Shown here piece by piece: positions 45,397 to 54,987 of a DNA stretch of 64,000 nucleotides. The DNA lies in assembly GCF_900095445.1 (NCBI RefSeq), contig NZ_FMJL01000012.1:19022-83021 (forward strand). Direction: 5' to 3'. The translations under genes were made by a program, and so were the position numbers. Positions within the stretch are counted from its first letter, which is position 1. The number at the start of each line of letters is the position of its first letter. Under the pieces are notes generated by a model that was not told the origin of the DNA, made no database searches, and was given only the letters and a program-made list of their open reading frames with translations. The DNA comes from Clostridium sp. N3C. Its GTDB lineage: Bacteria > Bacillota > Clostridia > Clostridiales > Clostridiaceae.

Positions 45397-46305
45397 ATGG
45401 TAAAAGTAGTTGGAGTACGATTTAAAAAAGCTGGAAAGATATACTATTTTGATCCTGCAGATATTGATATAAATAAAGGTGATAATGTTATAGTAGAAAC
45501 TGCTAGAGGTATTGAATTTGGCCAATGTGTTATAGGCCCTAAAGAAATTGGTGAAGAAGAAATGGTAGCTCCTCTTAAAAGTGTATTAAGAAAGGCTACA
45601 GAAGAAGATGTTAAAATACATTATGAAAATAAGGAAAAAGAGAAAAAAGCCTTTGATATATGCTTAAATAAGATTGCTGAGCACAATTTGGAAATGAAAT
45701 TAATAGATGTAGAATATACCTTTGATAATAATAAAGTTATTTTTTACTTTACCGCTGATGGTAGAGTTGATTTTAGAGAATTGGTAAAGGATCTTGCGGC
45801 TATATTTAAGACTAGAATAGAATTAAGGCAGATAGGTGTTAGAGATGAAGCTAAGATGGTTGGCGGATTAGGGCCCTGTGGCAGAGCCTTATGTTGTTCA
45901 TCTTTCTTAGGAGATTTTGCCTCTGTTTCTATTAAGATGGCAAAGGAACAGAATTTATCTTTAAATCCTACAAAGATTTCAGGTATATGTGGCCGATTGA
46001 TGTGCTGTTTAAATTATGAACAGAGAACTTATGAGCAAATAAGAAGAAAACTTCCTAAGGAGGGTTCTATAATAGATACACCTAGTGGAAGAGGAGAAGT
46101 TATATCTAATAGTGTTGTAAGAGAAAAGGTTAAAGTAAAGATTAGTAATCCAGATAGTGAGGATTTAATAGAGGAATTTAGTATTCATGATGTTACATTA
46201 GTATCTGGTAGTTATGAAGATACCATTACTGAGGAAGAAATTAAAATAGAAATTGATGATGATATTCAAGAAGAAGATGTGAAAGGCCTTTTTGAGGAGA
46301 ATTGA
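45397..46305 (+). CDS. ricT: RicT (YaaT) PSP1-domain protein
   Basis: 302 residues with the PSP1 C-terminal domain and the cysteine motifs GPCGRALCCSSFL and GICGRLMCCLNYE. In B. subtilis RicT joins RicA and RicF in a complex carrying [4Fe-4S] clusters that assists RNase Y in mRNA processing and supports sporulation and competence. It follows holB as in B. subtilis. GGAGG ribosome-binding site. Confidence 0.93.
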   Translation: MVKVVGVRFKKAGKIYYFDPADIDINKGDNVIVETARGIEFGQCVIGPKEIGEEEMVAPLKSVLRKATEEDVKIHYENKEKEKKAFDICLNKIAEHNLEMKLIDVEYTFDNNKVIFYFTADGRVDFRELVKDLAAIFKTRIELRQIGVRDEAKMVGGLGPCGRALCCSSFLGDFASVSIKMAKEQNLSLNPTKISGICGRLMCCLNYEQRTYEQIRRKLPKEGSIIDTPSGRGEVISNSVVREKVKVKISNPDSEDLIEEFSIHDVTLVSGSYEDTITEEEIKIEIDDDIQEEDVKGLFEEN

Positions 46306-46314
46306 GGTGGTTCT

Positions 46315-46518
46315 ATGAAGGAAATTCTTAAAGTATGTAATATGAAGAGCATGGAAGATGTAAACCATGTTAGAAGAGCAATTTCAAGCAACGAAGGAGT
46401 AGTTGCTTGTGAAATTAATAAGGATAAAGGTGAAGTGAGTGTAGTTTTTGATAGTTACTTTGTTAACATAGATCAAATTATCCAGTCTATAGAGGATTTG
46501 GGGTATACGGTATTGTAA
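46315..46518 (+). CDS. HMA-fold small protein lacking the CxxC metal motif
   Basis: 67 residues with the ferredoxin-like beta-alpha-beta pattern of copper chaperones (V-RRAISSNEGVVACEINKDKGEVSVVFD, IIQSIEDLGYTVL). The expected M-x-C-x-x-C reads MKSMED at 10-15, so both cysteines are gone (Ser12, Asp15). Metal transport is therefore unlikely; a protein-interaction role is possible. The start is 9 bases after ricT, so it is in the same operon, with GAGGTGG upstream. Confidence 0.7.
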   Translation: MKEILKVCNMKSMEDVNHVRRAISSNEGVVACEINKDKGEVSVVFDSYFVNIDQIIQSIEDLGYTVL

Positions 46519-46606
46519 AGTAAAAAAGGACTTTTAAAAGTAGAATAAACGTGGTAAAATATAGCTTGGACACAGAATGTTTAAGAAGGTTAAGGAGGAG
46601 TTTGTC

Positions 46607-46777
46607 ATGGCATATCAGATTGCAGACACATGTATTAGTTGCGGAGCTTGTGCTTCAGAATGTCCAGTTAGCTGCATTTCAGAAGGAGATACTCAGTATC
46701 AGATAGATGCTTCTTCTTGCATAGAATGTGGCAGCTGTGCAAGTGTTTGTCCAGTTGGAGCACCTGCTCAAGAGTAA
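46607..46777 (+). CDS. 2[4Fe-4S] clostridial ferredoxin
   Basis: 56-residue electron carrier with two classic cluster motifs, CISCGACASECP and CIECGSCASVCP, and an ending VGAPAQE typical of clostridial ferredoxins. AAGGAGGAG 9 bases before the ATG fixes the start; the frame extends 10 codons upstream. A terminator follows. Confidence 0.95.
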   Translation: MAYQIADTCISCGACASECPVSCISEGDTQYQIDASSCIECGSCASVCPVGAPAQE

Positions 46778-46785
46778 TTGGGCAT

Positions 46786-46815
46786 AAAAAAGACCGTAGA
46801 AATATGGTCTTTTTT
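46786..46815. terminator. Bidirectional terminator between ferredoxin and MBL-fold genes
   Basis: AAAAAAGACC/GGTCTTTTTT stem with a 10-nt loop; T tracts on both strands. It overlaps the last bases of the convergent gene. Confidence 0.82.
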
Positions 46816-47452
46816 ATTTTTTGATAGTTAGCAATTTGACATTGTTATAGCTTGTAGGCAGAGAAGTGATTTCTATAGTTGAATCATTAATTTTTTCAAC
46901 AGTATTCATTTTTATAATAAAGTCTTCAGCCCCTTCTAAGCTAATAGGGGTAAAATTGGTTTTATAGTGCATTGGAAAAATAATAGGACTCTTTATAGCC
47001 CTAGCCACAAAAGCTGCTTCCTCTGCATTTATTGTGAAGTTCCCACCGATAGGGATCATGAGTATATCTACAGTGCCTATATCCTTCAAAGTTTTTTCGT
47101 TTAGTATATGACCTAAATCTCCTAAATGACATATGGTGAAACCATTCATTTCAATTACAAAGATTATATTATTTCCTCTTTTAGCTCCATATTCTCTGTC
47201 ATGGAAGGAGGATATTCCCTTTATCTTGATATTGCCCACCACATGGCTACCCATAGAATCGATTATCCTAGGAATTCCAGGTAGGTCTTGTGAATTATTA
47301 TGGTCAAAGTGATTATGACTTATGGTTACTACATCGACTGATTCGTTAGGCAGAGTATATCCAAGAGTTTTATCAAAAGGATCTGTCAGAAGCTTTGCGC
47401 CGGAACTGTCTTGTAAAAGAAAACAAGAATGACCAAACCAAGTAATTTTCAT
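46814..47452 (-). CDS. Metallo-beta-lactamase-fold hydrolase (UPF0173/YtkL type)
   Basis: 212 residues. The N-terminal KITWFGHSCFLL, the metal motif HNHFDHN, HLGDLGH and MPIGGNFTINAEEAA match the UPF0173 metal-dependent hydrolase group (L-ascorbate-6-phosphate lactonase-like fold). Substrate unknown. The ATG at 47452 has AAAGGA at about 9 bases, better than the ATG three codons upstream that it nearly abuts. Confidence 0.85.
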   Translation of the reverse strand: MKITWFGHSCFLLQDSSGAKLLTDPFDKTLGYTLPNESVDVVTISHNHFDHNNSQDLPGIPRIIDSMGSHVVGNIKIKGISSFHDREYGAKRGNNIIFVIEMNGFTICHLGDLGHILNEKTLKDIGTVDILMIPIGGNFTINAEEAAFVARAIKSPIIFPMHYKTNFTPISLEGAEDFIIKMNTVEKINDSTIEITSLPTSYNNVKLLTIKK

Positions 47453-47680
47453 TAACATCATTCCTTTAAAAGATTCTATATTTATTAATATTAACCTTCT
47501 AATAATAAATTATGATATAAGGATTAAAGAGTAATTGATGGTAAGGCGACTTTGGATTTTTGATAGTAATTTAGGAGAAGATATCAGTTACAAAAAATGT
47601 ATGTAGTTGTGTAAAAAATAAAAAGTTGGACATAATATGCAATAAGCAAAATTGTACAAGCAATTTTAACATATTAGCAA

Positions 47681-47709
47681 TTGAATTTTTTATTAAAATG
47701 ATTTACAAT
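47681..47709 (+). promoter_or_regulatory. ctsR operon sigma-A promoter
   Basis: TTGAAT (47681-47686), 17-nt spacer, TACAAT (47704-47709). The upstream 47462-47680 holds nothing else that I can identify. Confidence 0.65.
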
Positions 47710-47716
47710 TAATATA

Positions 47717-47733
47717 GGTCAAAGAAAGTCAAA
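47717..47733 (+). promoter_or_regulatory. CtsR operator
   Basis: GGTCAAA-GAA-AGTCAAA, the heptad direct repeat bound by CtsR (consensus RGTCAAANANRGTCAAA). It sits just after the -10 element, where bound CtsR would block initiation, so the operon is autoregulated and heat-inducible. Confidence 0.88.
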
Positions 47734-47753
47734 GTCTGTGAGGTGGTACAAAA

Positions 47754-48209
47754 GTGAGATTGTCTGATATTATCGAAGAATTTATAAAAGATTTGTTGAA
47801 TGAAAATGTAGATAATGAGTTAATGATACAACGTAATGAATTAGCAAATCATTTCAGTTGCGCTCCATCTCAGATAAATTATGTTTTAACTACTAGGTTC
47901 ACAACGGATAAAGGTTATTATATTGAAAGTAGAAGAGGCGGTGGGGGCTGCATAATAATAAAAAGGATGAATCATAAAAAGGGAAAGAACCTTTTAGATA
48001 CCATAAATGAAAGAATTGGAGACAGCATAACTAATGATAAGGCTGTTCAAATTATAGAAGGATTGCAGCAATCTAATTTAATAACAGATAGAGAAGCAGC
48101 TATTATGAAGGCCACTGTTAATGATAGAACTTTATACGGATCTGAAAATAGAAACGCTCTTAGAGCTGATATTCTTAAGTCTATAATGATGATTTTGTGT
48201 CATCAGTAA
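47754..48209 (+). CDS. ctsR: CtsR, repressor of class III heat-shock genes
   Basis: 151 residues with the winged-helix domain (LANHFSCAPSQINYVLTTRF) and the glycine-rich wing RRGGGGCIIIKR that contacts DNA, then a C-terminal dimerisation domain. GTG start with GAGGTGG 7 bases upstream. It heads ctsR-mcsA-mcsB-clpC. McsB phosphorylation and ClpC proteolysis are known to relieve the repression. Confidence 0.96.
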   Translation: MRLSDIIEEFIKDLLNENVDNELMIQRNELANHFSCAPSQINYVLTTRFTTDKGYYIESRRGGGGCIIIKRMNHKKGKNLLDTINERIGDSITNDKAVQIIEGLQQSNLITDREAAIMKATVNDRTLYGSENRNALRADILKSIMMILCHQ

Positions 48210-48220
48210 GGAGGGATTAT

Positions 48221-48745
48221 ATGTATTGTGATAAGTGCAAGACTAACATTGCCACAGTTCATATTGTAAAGGTGATAAATGGTGTTAAGCAGGAGTTTAA
48301 TTTATGTCAAGATTGTGCTAAAGAAAGTAAGGAAATTGACTTAGGCGAGTCTTTAAGTTTTCATAATTCCTTTTCCTTTCAAAATATATTAAGTGGCCTA
48401 ATGGATTATTTTGATCAATCCCATAGAACTAGTACTGCAAGGGAGGCTATGTGTCCTACTTGTGGAACTACTTATGGAGAATTTAAAAAGACTGGTGTTT
48501 TGGGATGTAATAATTGCTATAGTTATTTTAACTCAGTGATAATGCCGGTAGTAAGAAGGGTTCAAGGAAATGTAGAGCATACGGGAAAGATACCAGTAAG
48601 AGCAGGGAAAGATATACTTGGTAAGAGAAGATTAAATCATTTAAAAGAAGAATTGCAGAAAGCTATTTTAATGGAGGAATATGAGAGAGCTGCGGAATTG
48701 AGGGACAAAATTAGAGAGCTTCAAAAAAGCGAGGGGGAGATATAG
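48221..48745 (+). CDS. mcsA: McsA, activator of the McsB arginine kinase
   Basis: 174 residues: four CxxC pairs (CDKC, CQDC, CPTC, CNNC) that bind zinc, and a C-terminal UVR motif (LKEELQKAILMEEYERAAELRDKI). AAGGAGGG before the ATG at 48221 decides the start; the open frame extends upstream into ctsR. The stop abuts the mcsB ATG. Confidence 0.94.
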   Translation: MYCDKCKTNIATVHIVKVINGVKQEFNLCQDCAKESKEIDLGESLSFHNSFSFQNILSGLMDYFDQSHRTSTAREAMCPTCGTTYGEFKKTGVLGCNNCYSYFNSVIMPVVRRVQGNVEHTGKIPVRAGKDILGKRRLNHLKEELQKAILMEEYERAAELRDKIRELQKSEGEI

Positions 48746-49768
48746 ATGAGAAATTGGCAACATTATGCTGAAAATACCGAGGATTTAGTAATAAGCAGCA
48801 GAATTAGAGTGGCCAGAAACTTAAATAATAGAAACTTTTCCCACAAGCTAAGAGAAGATGAGGAAAGAGAACTTGTAAAAGAAGTAGAAGATTCACTTTT
48901 TAAATCTTCACATATAAGGCAGAATTATAAGTCTATACATTTATGGGAGTGTAGTGATCTACAAGCTACAAGGTACTTAGAAGAGCATTTAATAAGTAAA
49001 GAACTTATAAAAAATAAGGAAGGTTCAGCATTTGTTTTAGGTGAAGAGGATACGGTAAGCATAATGATTAATGAGGAAGATCATATTAGATTGCAATGTA
49101 TATCTGCAGGCTTTAATCTAAGAGAAAGTTATGCTTTGGCCAACAAGATAGATGATCTTATAGAGGAAAGTGTTGAATATGCCTTTGATGAAAAAATAGG
49201 ATATATCACAGCTTGTCCCACTAATTTAGGTACTGGCCTTAGAGGTTCTGTTATGATTCATCTCCCAGCTTTGACAATGAATAATGAAATGAATGGAATA
49301 CTTAAAGCCTTAACTCAAGTAGGTATGACTATTAGGGGACTGTATGGTGAAGGTAGTAAAGCCTTAGGCAATATCTATCAAATCTCAAATCAGATTACCT
49401 TGGGACTATCGGAAGAAGATATAATTTCAAATTTAGAAGCAGTAGTAAATGAAATTATAGGCCAAGAAATTGCTACAAGAAATCGGCTATATTCCACTTA
49501 TAAATATGAATTAGAGGATAAAATATACAGATCCCTAGGAATTTTAAGAAGTGCTGCTTTGTTAAATTTAAATGAATGTTTTGAATTATTATCTAGTGTA
49601 AGGATGGGGGTTGAAATGGGTATAATTAAGGATGTAGATAAATGCTTGTTAAACCAACTATTAGTAGCAACTCAACCGGCGTCCTTACAGTTAAGTTTTA
49701 ATGCTAGGTTAAATGATAAGGAGTTAAATATAAATAGAGCAAGATTGGTGAGAGAAACACTAAAATAG
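48746..49768 (+). CDS. mcsB: Protein arginine kinase McsB
   Basis: 340 residues of the ATP:guanido phosphotransferase fold. SSRIRVARNL near the N-terminus and TACPTNLGTGLRGSVMIHLP in the catalytic part. It phosphorylates arginines on proteins, marking them for ClpCP. It lacks an extra N-terminal domain, as other McsB proteins do. Coupled to mcsA without a gap. Confidence 0.95.
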   Translation: MRNWQHYAENTEDLVISSRIRVARNLNNRNFSHKLREDEERELVKEVEDSLFKSSHIRQNYKSIHLWECSDLQATRYLEEHLISKELIKNKEGSAFVLGEEDTVSIMINEEDHIRLQCISAGFNLRESYALANKIDDLIEESVEYAFDEKIGYITACPTNLGTGLRGSVMIHLPALTMNNEMNGILKALTQVGMTIRGLYGEGSKALGNIYQISNQITLGLSEEDIISNLEAVVNEIIGQEIATRNRLYSTYKYELEDKIYRSLGILRSAALLNLNECFELLSSVRMGVEMGIIKDVDKCLLNQLLVATQPASLQLSFNARLNDKELNINRARLVRETLK

Positions 49769-49799
49769 TGCATAGTTTTTATATGGAGGTGTAGAGAAT

Positions 49800-52241
49800 A
49801 TGATGTTTGGTAGATTTAGTGAGAGATCACAAAAGGTCCTTGTTTATGCTCAAGAAGAAGCAAGGGATTTTAAGCATGGATATGTAGGAACAGAGCACAT
49901 TCTCTTAGGACTGCTAAGAGAAGATGATGGTATCGCAAGTAGAGTACTAAATGATATGGGAATAACCTTAGAAAAAGTTAAAAAATTAATTGATGATTTT
50001 GAAGGTAAGGGAGATTTTGAGTTCTTTAAGAATGAAATACCTCTTACTCCTAGAACAAAGAGGTTATTAGAGCTAAGTCATATTGAAGCAAGAAATTTAA
50101 ATCACAACTATATTACTCCTGAACATATATTACTAGCTTTAATTAGAGAGTCTGAAGGTGTAGCCTTTACTATATTAGCAAACCTGAATGCTGACTTTGA
50201 AAAAATAAGAAAAGAAATACTTCAGAGCATGGCAGGACAACAGCAAACTGCATCAGTTTCAGGGGGTAGAAGTAAGGATCAGTCTACACCAAACCTAAAC
50301 CAATTTGGACGTGATTTAACAGAGATGGCTAGAGAAGGAAAGCTAGATCCTGTTATAGGTAGAAGCAGTGAAACTCAAAGAGTATTGGAAATATTGTGCC
50401 GTAGAATTAAGAACAATCCATGTTTGATTGGAGATCCTGGAGTTGGAAAAACAGCTATAGCAGAAGGTTTAGCTCAAAGAATAGTGGAAGGTAGTATACC
50501 AGAAATCTTAAAGGATAAGAGAGTAGTAACCTTGGATTTATCCTCTATGGTAGCAGGTTCTAAGTATAGAGGAGAATTTGAAGATAGATTAAAAAAAGTT
50601 ATGGAGGAAATTAGAAAGGCAGGAAATGTAATACTCTTTATAGATGAAATCCATACTATAATTGGCGCAGGTGGTGCTGAAGGGGCTATTGATGCTTCTA
50701 ATATTTTAAAACCAGCTTTAGCAAGAGGAGAAATTCAATGTATTGGTGCCACTACCATAGATGAATATAGAAAATATATAGAAAAGGATTCTGCTTTAGA
50801 AAGAAGATTTCAACCGGTTATGGTAGGAGAGCCTACTAAGGAAGAAGCTATTCAAATATTAAAGGGTTTAAGAGATAAGTATGAAGCTCACCATGGAGTA
50901 AAGATTACTGATGATGCTATAGAAGCGGCAGTAAATTTATCTGATAGATATATAACCGATAGATATTTACCAGATAAGGCCATAGATTTAATTGATGAAG
51001 CAGGAGCAAAGGTTAGGATTCAAAATCTTACTGCACCACCGGATCTAAAAGAAATGGAAGAAAAATTAGAAAAGATTACAAGAGAAAAGGAAGATGCTAT
51101 TAGAGTTCAAGACTTTGAAAAAGCTGCCCAGCTTAGGGATTTGGAAAAGGAACTAAAGGATAAGCTTGAAAATGAGAAAAAGAATTGGAAAACTCAAAAT
51201 GATGTAACTAAATATATAGTTTCAGAAGCTCAGATAGCTAGTGTAGTATCAAAATGGACAAATGTTCCTGTAGAGAAATTAACAGAAAAGGAATCTGAGA
51301 GATTGCTTAAACTAGAAGAAATTCTTCATAAAAGGGTTATAGGGCAAGAAGAAGCAGTTAAAGCAGTGGCTAGAGCCGTAAGAAGGGCTAGAGTTGGTTT
51401 GAAAGATCCTAATAGGCCTATTGGTTCCTTCATTTTCTTAGGGCCTACTGGTGTTGGTAAAACAGAACTTAGCAAGGCTTTGGCTGAAGCTATGTTTGGT
51501 GATGAAAGTAATATAATCAGAATAGATATGTCTGAGTATATGGAGAAGCATGCAGTGTCTAGGCTCATAGGATCCCCTCCAGGATATGTGGGATATGATG
51601 AAGGTGGTCAGCTCTCTGAAAAAGTAAGAAGAAATCCTTATTCTGTTGTATTGTTTGATGAAATAGAAAAGGCTCATCCAGAGGTATTTAACATACTATT
51701 GCAGATACTGGAGGATGGAAGATTAACAGATGGAAAGGGAAAAACCGTTAACTTTAAAAATACTATTGTAATTATGACTTCTAATGTAGGAGCTTCAACT
51801 ATTAAGAAGCAGAAGACCTTGGGCTTCAATGTGGATGGAGAAAAAGAAAGAGAAAATGAATATGAAAAGATGAAAGAAAATGTAATGGATGAGTTAAAGC
51901 GTAACTTCAGGCCTGAATTCTTAAATAGAATTGACGATATAATAGTATTCCATCAGTTAGAAGAAAAAGATCTAAGAAAAATAGTTTCCTTAATGCTAAA
52001 TTCTGTAGCAAAGAGACTTGAAGAGCAAGGTATTAGTATTAAGTTTGATGAATCTGCAGAAGAGTATTTAGCTAAGGAAGGCTTTGATAGTCTTTATGGG
52101 GCTCGTCCTCTTAGAAGGGCAATTACTAAGACTGTAGAGGATAGATTATCTGAAGAAATATTGAAAGGTAATATTAAGGCTGGCGAAAGTATTAAAGTTT
52201 ATGTAAAAGATGGTGAACTACAATTTGAAAATGTTGTATAA
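49800..52241 (+). CDS. clpC: ClpC, AAA+ unfoldase of the ClpCP protease
   Basis: 813 residues: two Clp N-terminal repeats (1 to about 145), AAA+ domain 1 with GDPGVGKTA, a middle coiled coil containing a UVR motif (about 420-455), AAA+ domain 2 with GPTGVGKTE, and the C-terminal small domain. Arginine-phosphorylated proteins bind the N-domain. GGAGGTG ribosome-binding site. It ends the operon before a terminator. Confidence 0.96.
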   Translation: MMFGRFSERSQKVLVYAQEEARDFKHGYVGTEHILLGLLREDDGIASRVLNDMGITLEKVKKLIDDFEGKGDFEFFKNEIPLTPRTKRLLELSHIEARNLNHNYITPEHILLALIRESEGVAFTILANLNADFEKIRKEILQSMAGQQQTASVSGGRSKDQSTPNLNQFGRDLTEMAREGKLDPVIGRSSETQRVLEILCRRIKNNPCLIGDPGVGKTAIAEGLAQRIVEGSIPEILKDKRVVTLDLSSMVAGSKYRGEFEDRLKKVMEEIRKAGNVILFIDEIHTIIGAGGAEGAIDASNILKPALARGEIQCIGATTIDEYRKYIEKDSALERRFQPVMVGEPTKEEAIQILKGLRDKYEAHHGVKITDDAIEAAVNLSDRYITDRYLPDKAIDLIDEAGAKVRIQNLTAPPDLKEMEEKLEKITREKEDAIRVQDFEKAAQLRDLEKELKDKLENEKKNWKTQNDVTKYIVSEAQIASVVSKWTNVPVEKLTEKESERLLKLEEILHKRVIGQEEAVKAVARAVRRARVGLKDPNRPIGSFIFLGPTGVGKTELSKALAEAMFGDESNIIRIDMSEYMEKHAVSRLIGSPPGYVGYDEGGQLSEKVRRNPYSVVLFDEIEKAHPEVFNILLQILEDGRLTDGKGKTVNFKNTIVIMTSNVGASTIKKQKTLGFNVDGEKERENEYEKMKENVMDELKRNFRPEFLNRIDDIIVFHQLEEKDLRKIVSLMLNSVAKRLEEQGISIKFDESAEEYLAKEGFDSLYGARPLRRAITKTVEDRLSEEILKGNIKAGESIKVYVKDGELQFENVV

Positions 52242-52272
52242 TAAGAAAAGATATTAATGCTTTTAAAACTAT

Positions 52273-52309
52273 AAGATATTTCTCAGCCTTGCTGAGGAAT
52301 ATCTTTATT
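52273..52309 (+). terminator. Terminator after clpC
   Basis: AAGATATTTCTCAGC/GCTGAGGAATATCTT 15-bp stem with one G-T pair and a 3-nt loop, then TTATT. Confidence 0.75.
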
Positions 52310-52381
52310 GATATTAAAATATGGCTGTAGGATTTAAAAGCTGTATTATTGGCTTTTTTACTTGAAAAATAGGAGATGCTT

Positions 52382-53761
52382 ATGAAAACAAAAACTATTT
52401 ATATATGCTCAAATTGTGGCTATGAAAGTCCTAAATGGATGGGAAAATGTATAGATTGTGGAGCTTGGAACACCTATCAGGAAGAAGTGGTGGAAGTAAA
52501 AAAATCCTCAGGGACAAAGGCTGTTACAGCTAGGAAGACTGTAACAGCTAAAAGATTGACAGAGGTAACCGGCAGCAATAGTGACAGGATTATTACCAGC
52601 ATTAGTGAATTTAATAGGGTTATGGGGGGAGGTATAGTTAGAGACTCCTTGACCATAATCACAGCTAAACCAGGAGCAGGTAAATCAACCTTGCTATTGC
52701 AAGTGGCAGATGATGTAAGTACCAAGGGATATAAGGTTTTGTATGCCTCTGGAGAAGAAAGTGAGAGTCAGATAAAGAACCGGGCTGAAAGAATATTAAA
52801 AAAAATAAATAATGATATTTGGGTAGTATCTGATTCTAATATGAACAATGTGCTTCATTCAATAAAGGAAATAGATCCAGATCTAATAATTATAGATAGT
52901 ATTCAAACCTTTGCCTTGGAGGAATATAGTTCTAGACCAGGTTCTCCTACGCAAACCATGGAGTGTGCTAATGAATTATTGAGAGTAGCTAAAAACGAAG
53001 CAAAACCTAGGGCTGTCATAATGGTTGGTCAAATGACTAAAGAAGATGAAATTGCAGGACTTAGAGCTTTGGAGCATCTAGTAGACACGGTACTTATAAT
53101 CGATGGAGAAAGTGGCGAGGAGCTTAGGTCTTTGATAGCCTCTAAAAATAGATTTGGCAGTACCGGAGAAATGGGTTTCTTTTCCATGACGGAAGAGGGG
53201 ATGGTCCCTATCGATAATCCTTCTGAATTTTTTATGACCAAAAGAGAACCGGGACAATTAGTTTCTGGCAGTGCCTTAACAGTTATAAAAGAGGGAACAA
53301 GGCCAATTATTGTAGAAATAGAAAGTTTAGTTTCTCATTCCTTTACTCCATATCCATCTCGAATAGGTGAAAGTATAGGGAGAGAGCAATTAAATACTTT
53401 AATTTCTATCTTGGAGCAAAGAGGCAAAATTCCTCTGTATGATAAAAACGTGGTTATTAAAAGCACTGGAGGTATTAAACTTCGAGAACAATCAGTAAAT
53501 TTGGCTGTGATTATGAGCATAGTATCTTCAACAAATAATACACCTATTGATAGTGATACTGTATTTGTTGCAGATGTAGGTTTAACGGGAGAGTTAAAGA
53601 AGGTACCTTCCTTGGAAACTAGAATAAGAGAACTAGATAGAATGGGCTTTAAAAGAGTTTATATAGCTAAAGATGCAATTAAAGATAAATCTAAATTCAA
53701 AGACATTAAAGTAATAGAACTTAATAATATTCAGCAAGTAATTGGCAATATATTTAAATAA
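52382..53761 (+). CDS. radA: DNA repair protein RadA (Sms)
   Basis: 459 residues: an N-terminal C4 zinc finger (CSNCGYESPKWMGKCIDC), a RecA-like ATPase with Walker A KPGAGKST, the RadA-specific KNRFG motif and a C-terminal Lon-protease-like domain. It drives branch migration in recombination. An ATG at 52376 is directly against AGGAG, so the ATG at 52382 with 6-base spacing is preferred. It precedes disA as in B. subtilis. Confidence 0.94.
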   Translation: MKTKTIYICSNCGYESPKWMGKCIDCGAWNTYQEEVVEVKKSSGTKAVTARKTVTAKRLTEVTGSNSDRIITSISEFNRVMGGGIVRDSLTIITAKPGAGKSTLLLQVADDVSTKGYKVLYASGEESESQIKNRAERILKKINNDIWVVSDSNMNNVLHSIKEIDPDLIIIDSIQTFALEEYSSRPGSPTQTMECANELLRVAKNEAKPRAVIMVGQMTKEDEIAGLRALEHLVDTVLIIDGESGEELRSLIASKNRFGSTGEMGFFSMTEEGMVPIDNPSEFFMTKREPGQLVSGSALTVIKEGTRPIIVEIESLVSHSFTPYPSRIGESIGREQLNTLISILEQRGKIPLYDKNVVIKSTGGIKLREQSVNLAVIMSIVSSTNNTPIDSDTVFVADVGLTGELKKVPSLETRIRELDRMGFKRVYIAKDAIKDKSKFKDIKVIELNNIQQVIGNIFK

Positions 53762-53831
53762 TAAGTATAAATATTGTAAAAAAAGTTGACAATATAAAAG
53801 TATATTTGGAAAGCGCTAAGATGGTGATGGT

Positions 53832-54896
53832 ATGAGGCAAGATCATGATAAGGAATTAAAAAGTATTTTAAAGGTAGTAGCACCGGGCACTCAGCTTAGA
53901 GAGGGATTAGAAAACATTTTAAGAGCAAAAACCGGAGCTTTAATAGTTCTGGGAGATAGTGAAGAAATTATGAAGCTAGTTGATGGCGGTTTTATGATAA
54001 ATGCCGAATATAATTCTTCATATATATATGAATTAGCAAAAATGGATGGAGCTATAGTTTTAAGTAGCGATTTGAAAAGGATACTTTTCGCTAATACTCA
54101 GTTAGTTCCCGATTCTTCTATCCCAACCTTTGAAACGGGAACAAGACATAGAACCGCTAATAGAGTAGCTAAACAGACTGGTGCTATAGTAATTGCTATA
54201 TCTCAAAGAAGGCATATTATTAGTATTTATAAAAATGATTTAAAATATGTCTTGAGAGAAAGTAGTGTTGTATTAGCTAGGGCTAATCAAGCTATTCAAA
54301 CTTTAGAGAAATATGTATCTGTACTGGATAGAGTTTTGAATAATTTAAATACTCAAGAGTTTCAGGATATGGTTACCTTAATGGATGTAACTACAGCAAT
54401 ACAAAGAACCGAAATGGTCATGCGAATTGTAGCAGAAATAGAGAGATATATATGCGAACTAGGCAATGAAGGAAGGCTTATAAGCATGCAGCTCAATGAG
54501 CTAGTTAAGTTTATTGAACAGGATGGAGTTTTGCTCATAAGGGATTATTGTAGGGTGGATTTAGACTATAACGAAGTGTATAAAGAAATTCAAAATTTAT
54601 CTTCTGACGAGATTTTAGATGTGGATTTAATAGCTAAATTGCTAGGATATAGTGGTGTGCCACTGATGGATACCTTAATATCTCCTAGAGGCTATAGAAT
54701 ACTCTCTAAAATTCCTAGAATCCCATCTACGGTTATAGAAAACTTGGTAAAGAATTTTAAAGAACTGAAAGCAGTTATAGAAGCAAGCCATGAGGAGTTA
54801 GACAAGGTAGAAGGTATAGGTGAAGCTAGAGCTAAGGCTATTAGAAGAGGATTGAGAAGAATAAAGGAGCAAATACTTCTTAAGCAAAATCATTAA
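53832..54896 (+). CDS. disA: DNA integrity scanning diadenylate cyclase DisA
   Basis: 354 residues: N-terminal DAC domain with DGA at 72-74 and RHRTA at 105-109 (both catalytic), a helical linker, and C-terminal helix-hairpin-helix DNA-binding domain ([19 protein letters not shown]). It makes c-di-AMP from two ATP and slows on recombination intermediates; the product is read by DarA, encoded upstream here. Confidence 0.96.
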   Translation: MRQDHDKELKSILKVVAPGTQLREGLENILRAKTGALIVLGDSEEIMKLVDGGFMINAEYNSSYIYELAKMDGAIVLSSDLKRILFANTQLVPDSSIPTFETGTRHRTANRVAKQTGAIVIAISQRRHIISIYKNDLKYVLRESSVVLARANQAIQTLEKYVSVLDRVLNNLNTQEFQDMVTLMDVTTAIQRTEMVMRIVAEIERYICELGNEGRLISMQLNELVKFIEQDGVLLIRDYCRVDLDYNEVYKEIQNLSSDEILDVDLIAKLLGYSGVPLMDTLISPRGYRILSKIPRIPSTVIENLVKNFKELKAVIEASHEELDKVEGIGEARAKAIRRGLRRIKEQILLKQNH

Positions 54897-54932
54897 TATG
54901 TAAATTTTAAATCACAAATAAATGCAAAAAAA

Positions 54933-54962
54933 GAACAATAACTAACTACATAGCTATTGTTC
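54933..54962. terminator. Hairpin between disA and the convergent unknown gene
   Basis: GAACAATA/TATTGTTC stem with a 14-nt loop; A tract on the left serves the - strand as a T tract. It may terminate both. Confidence 0.6.
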
Positions 54963-54987
54963 CAAGTTTATATTATCTACATGTATA

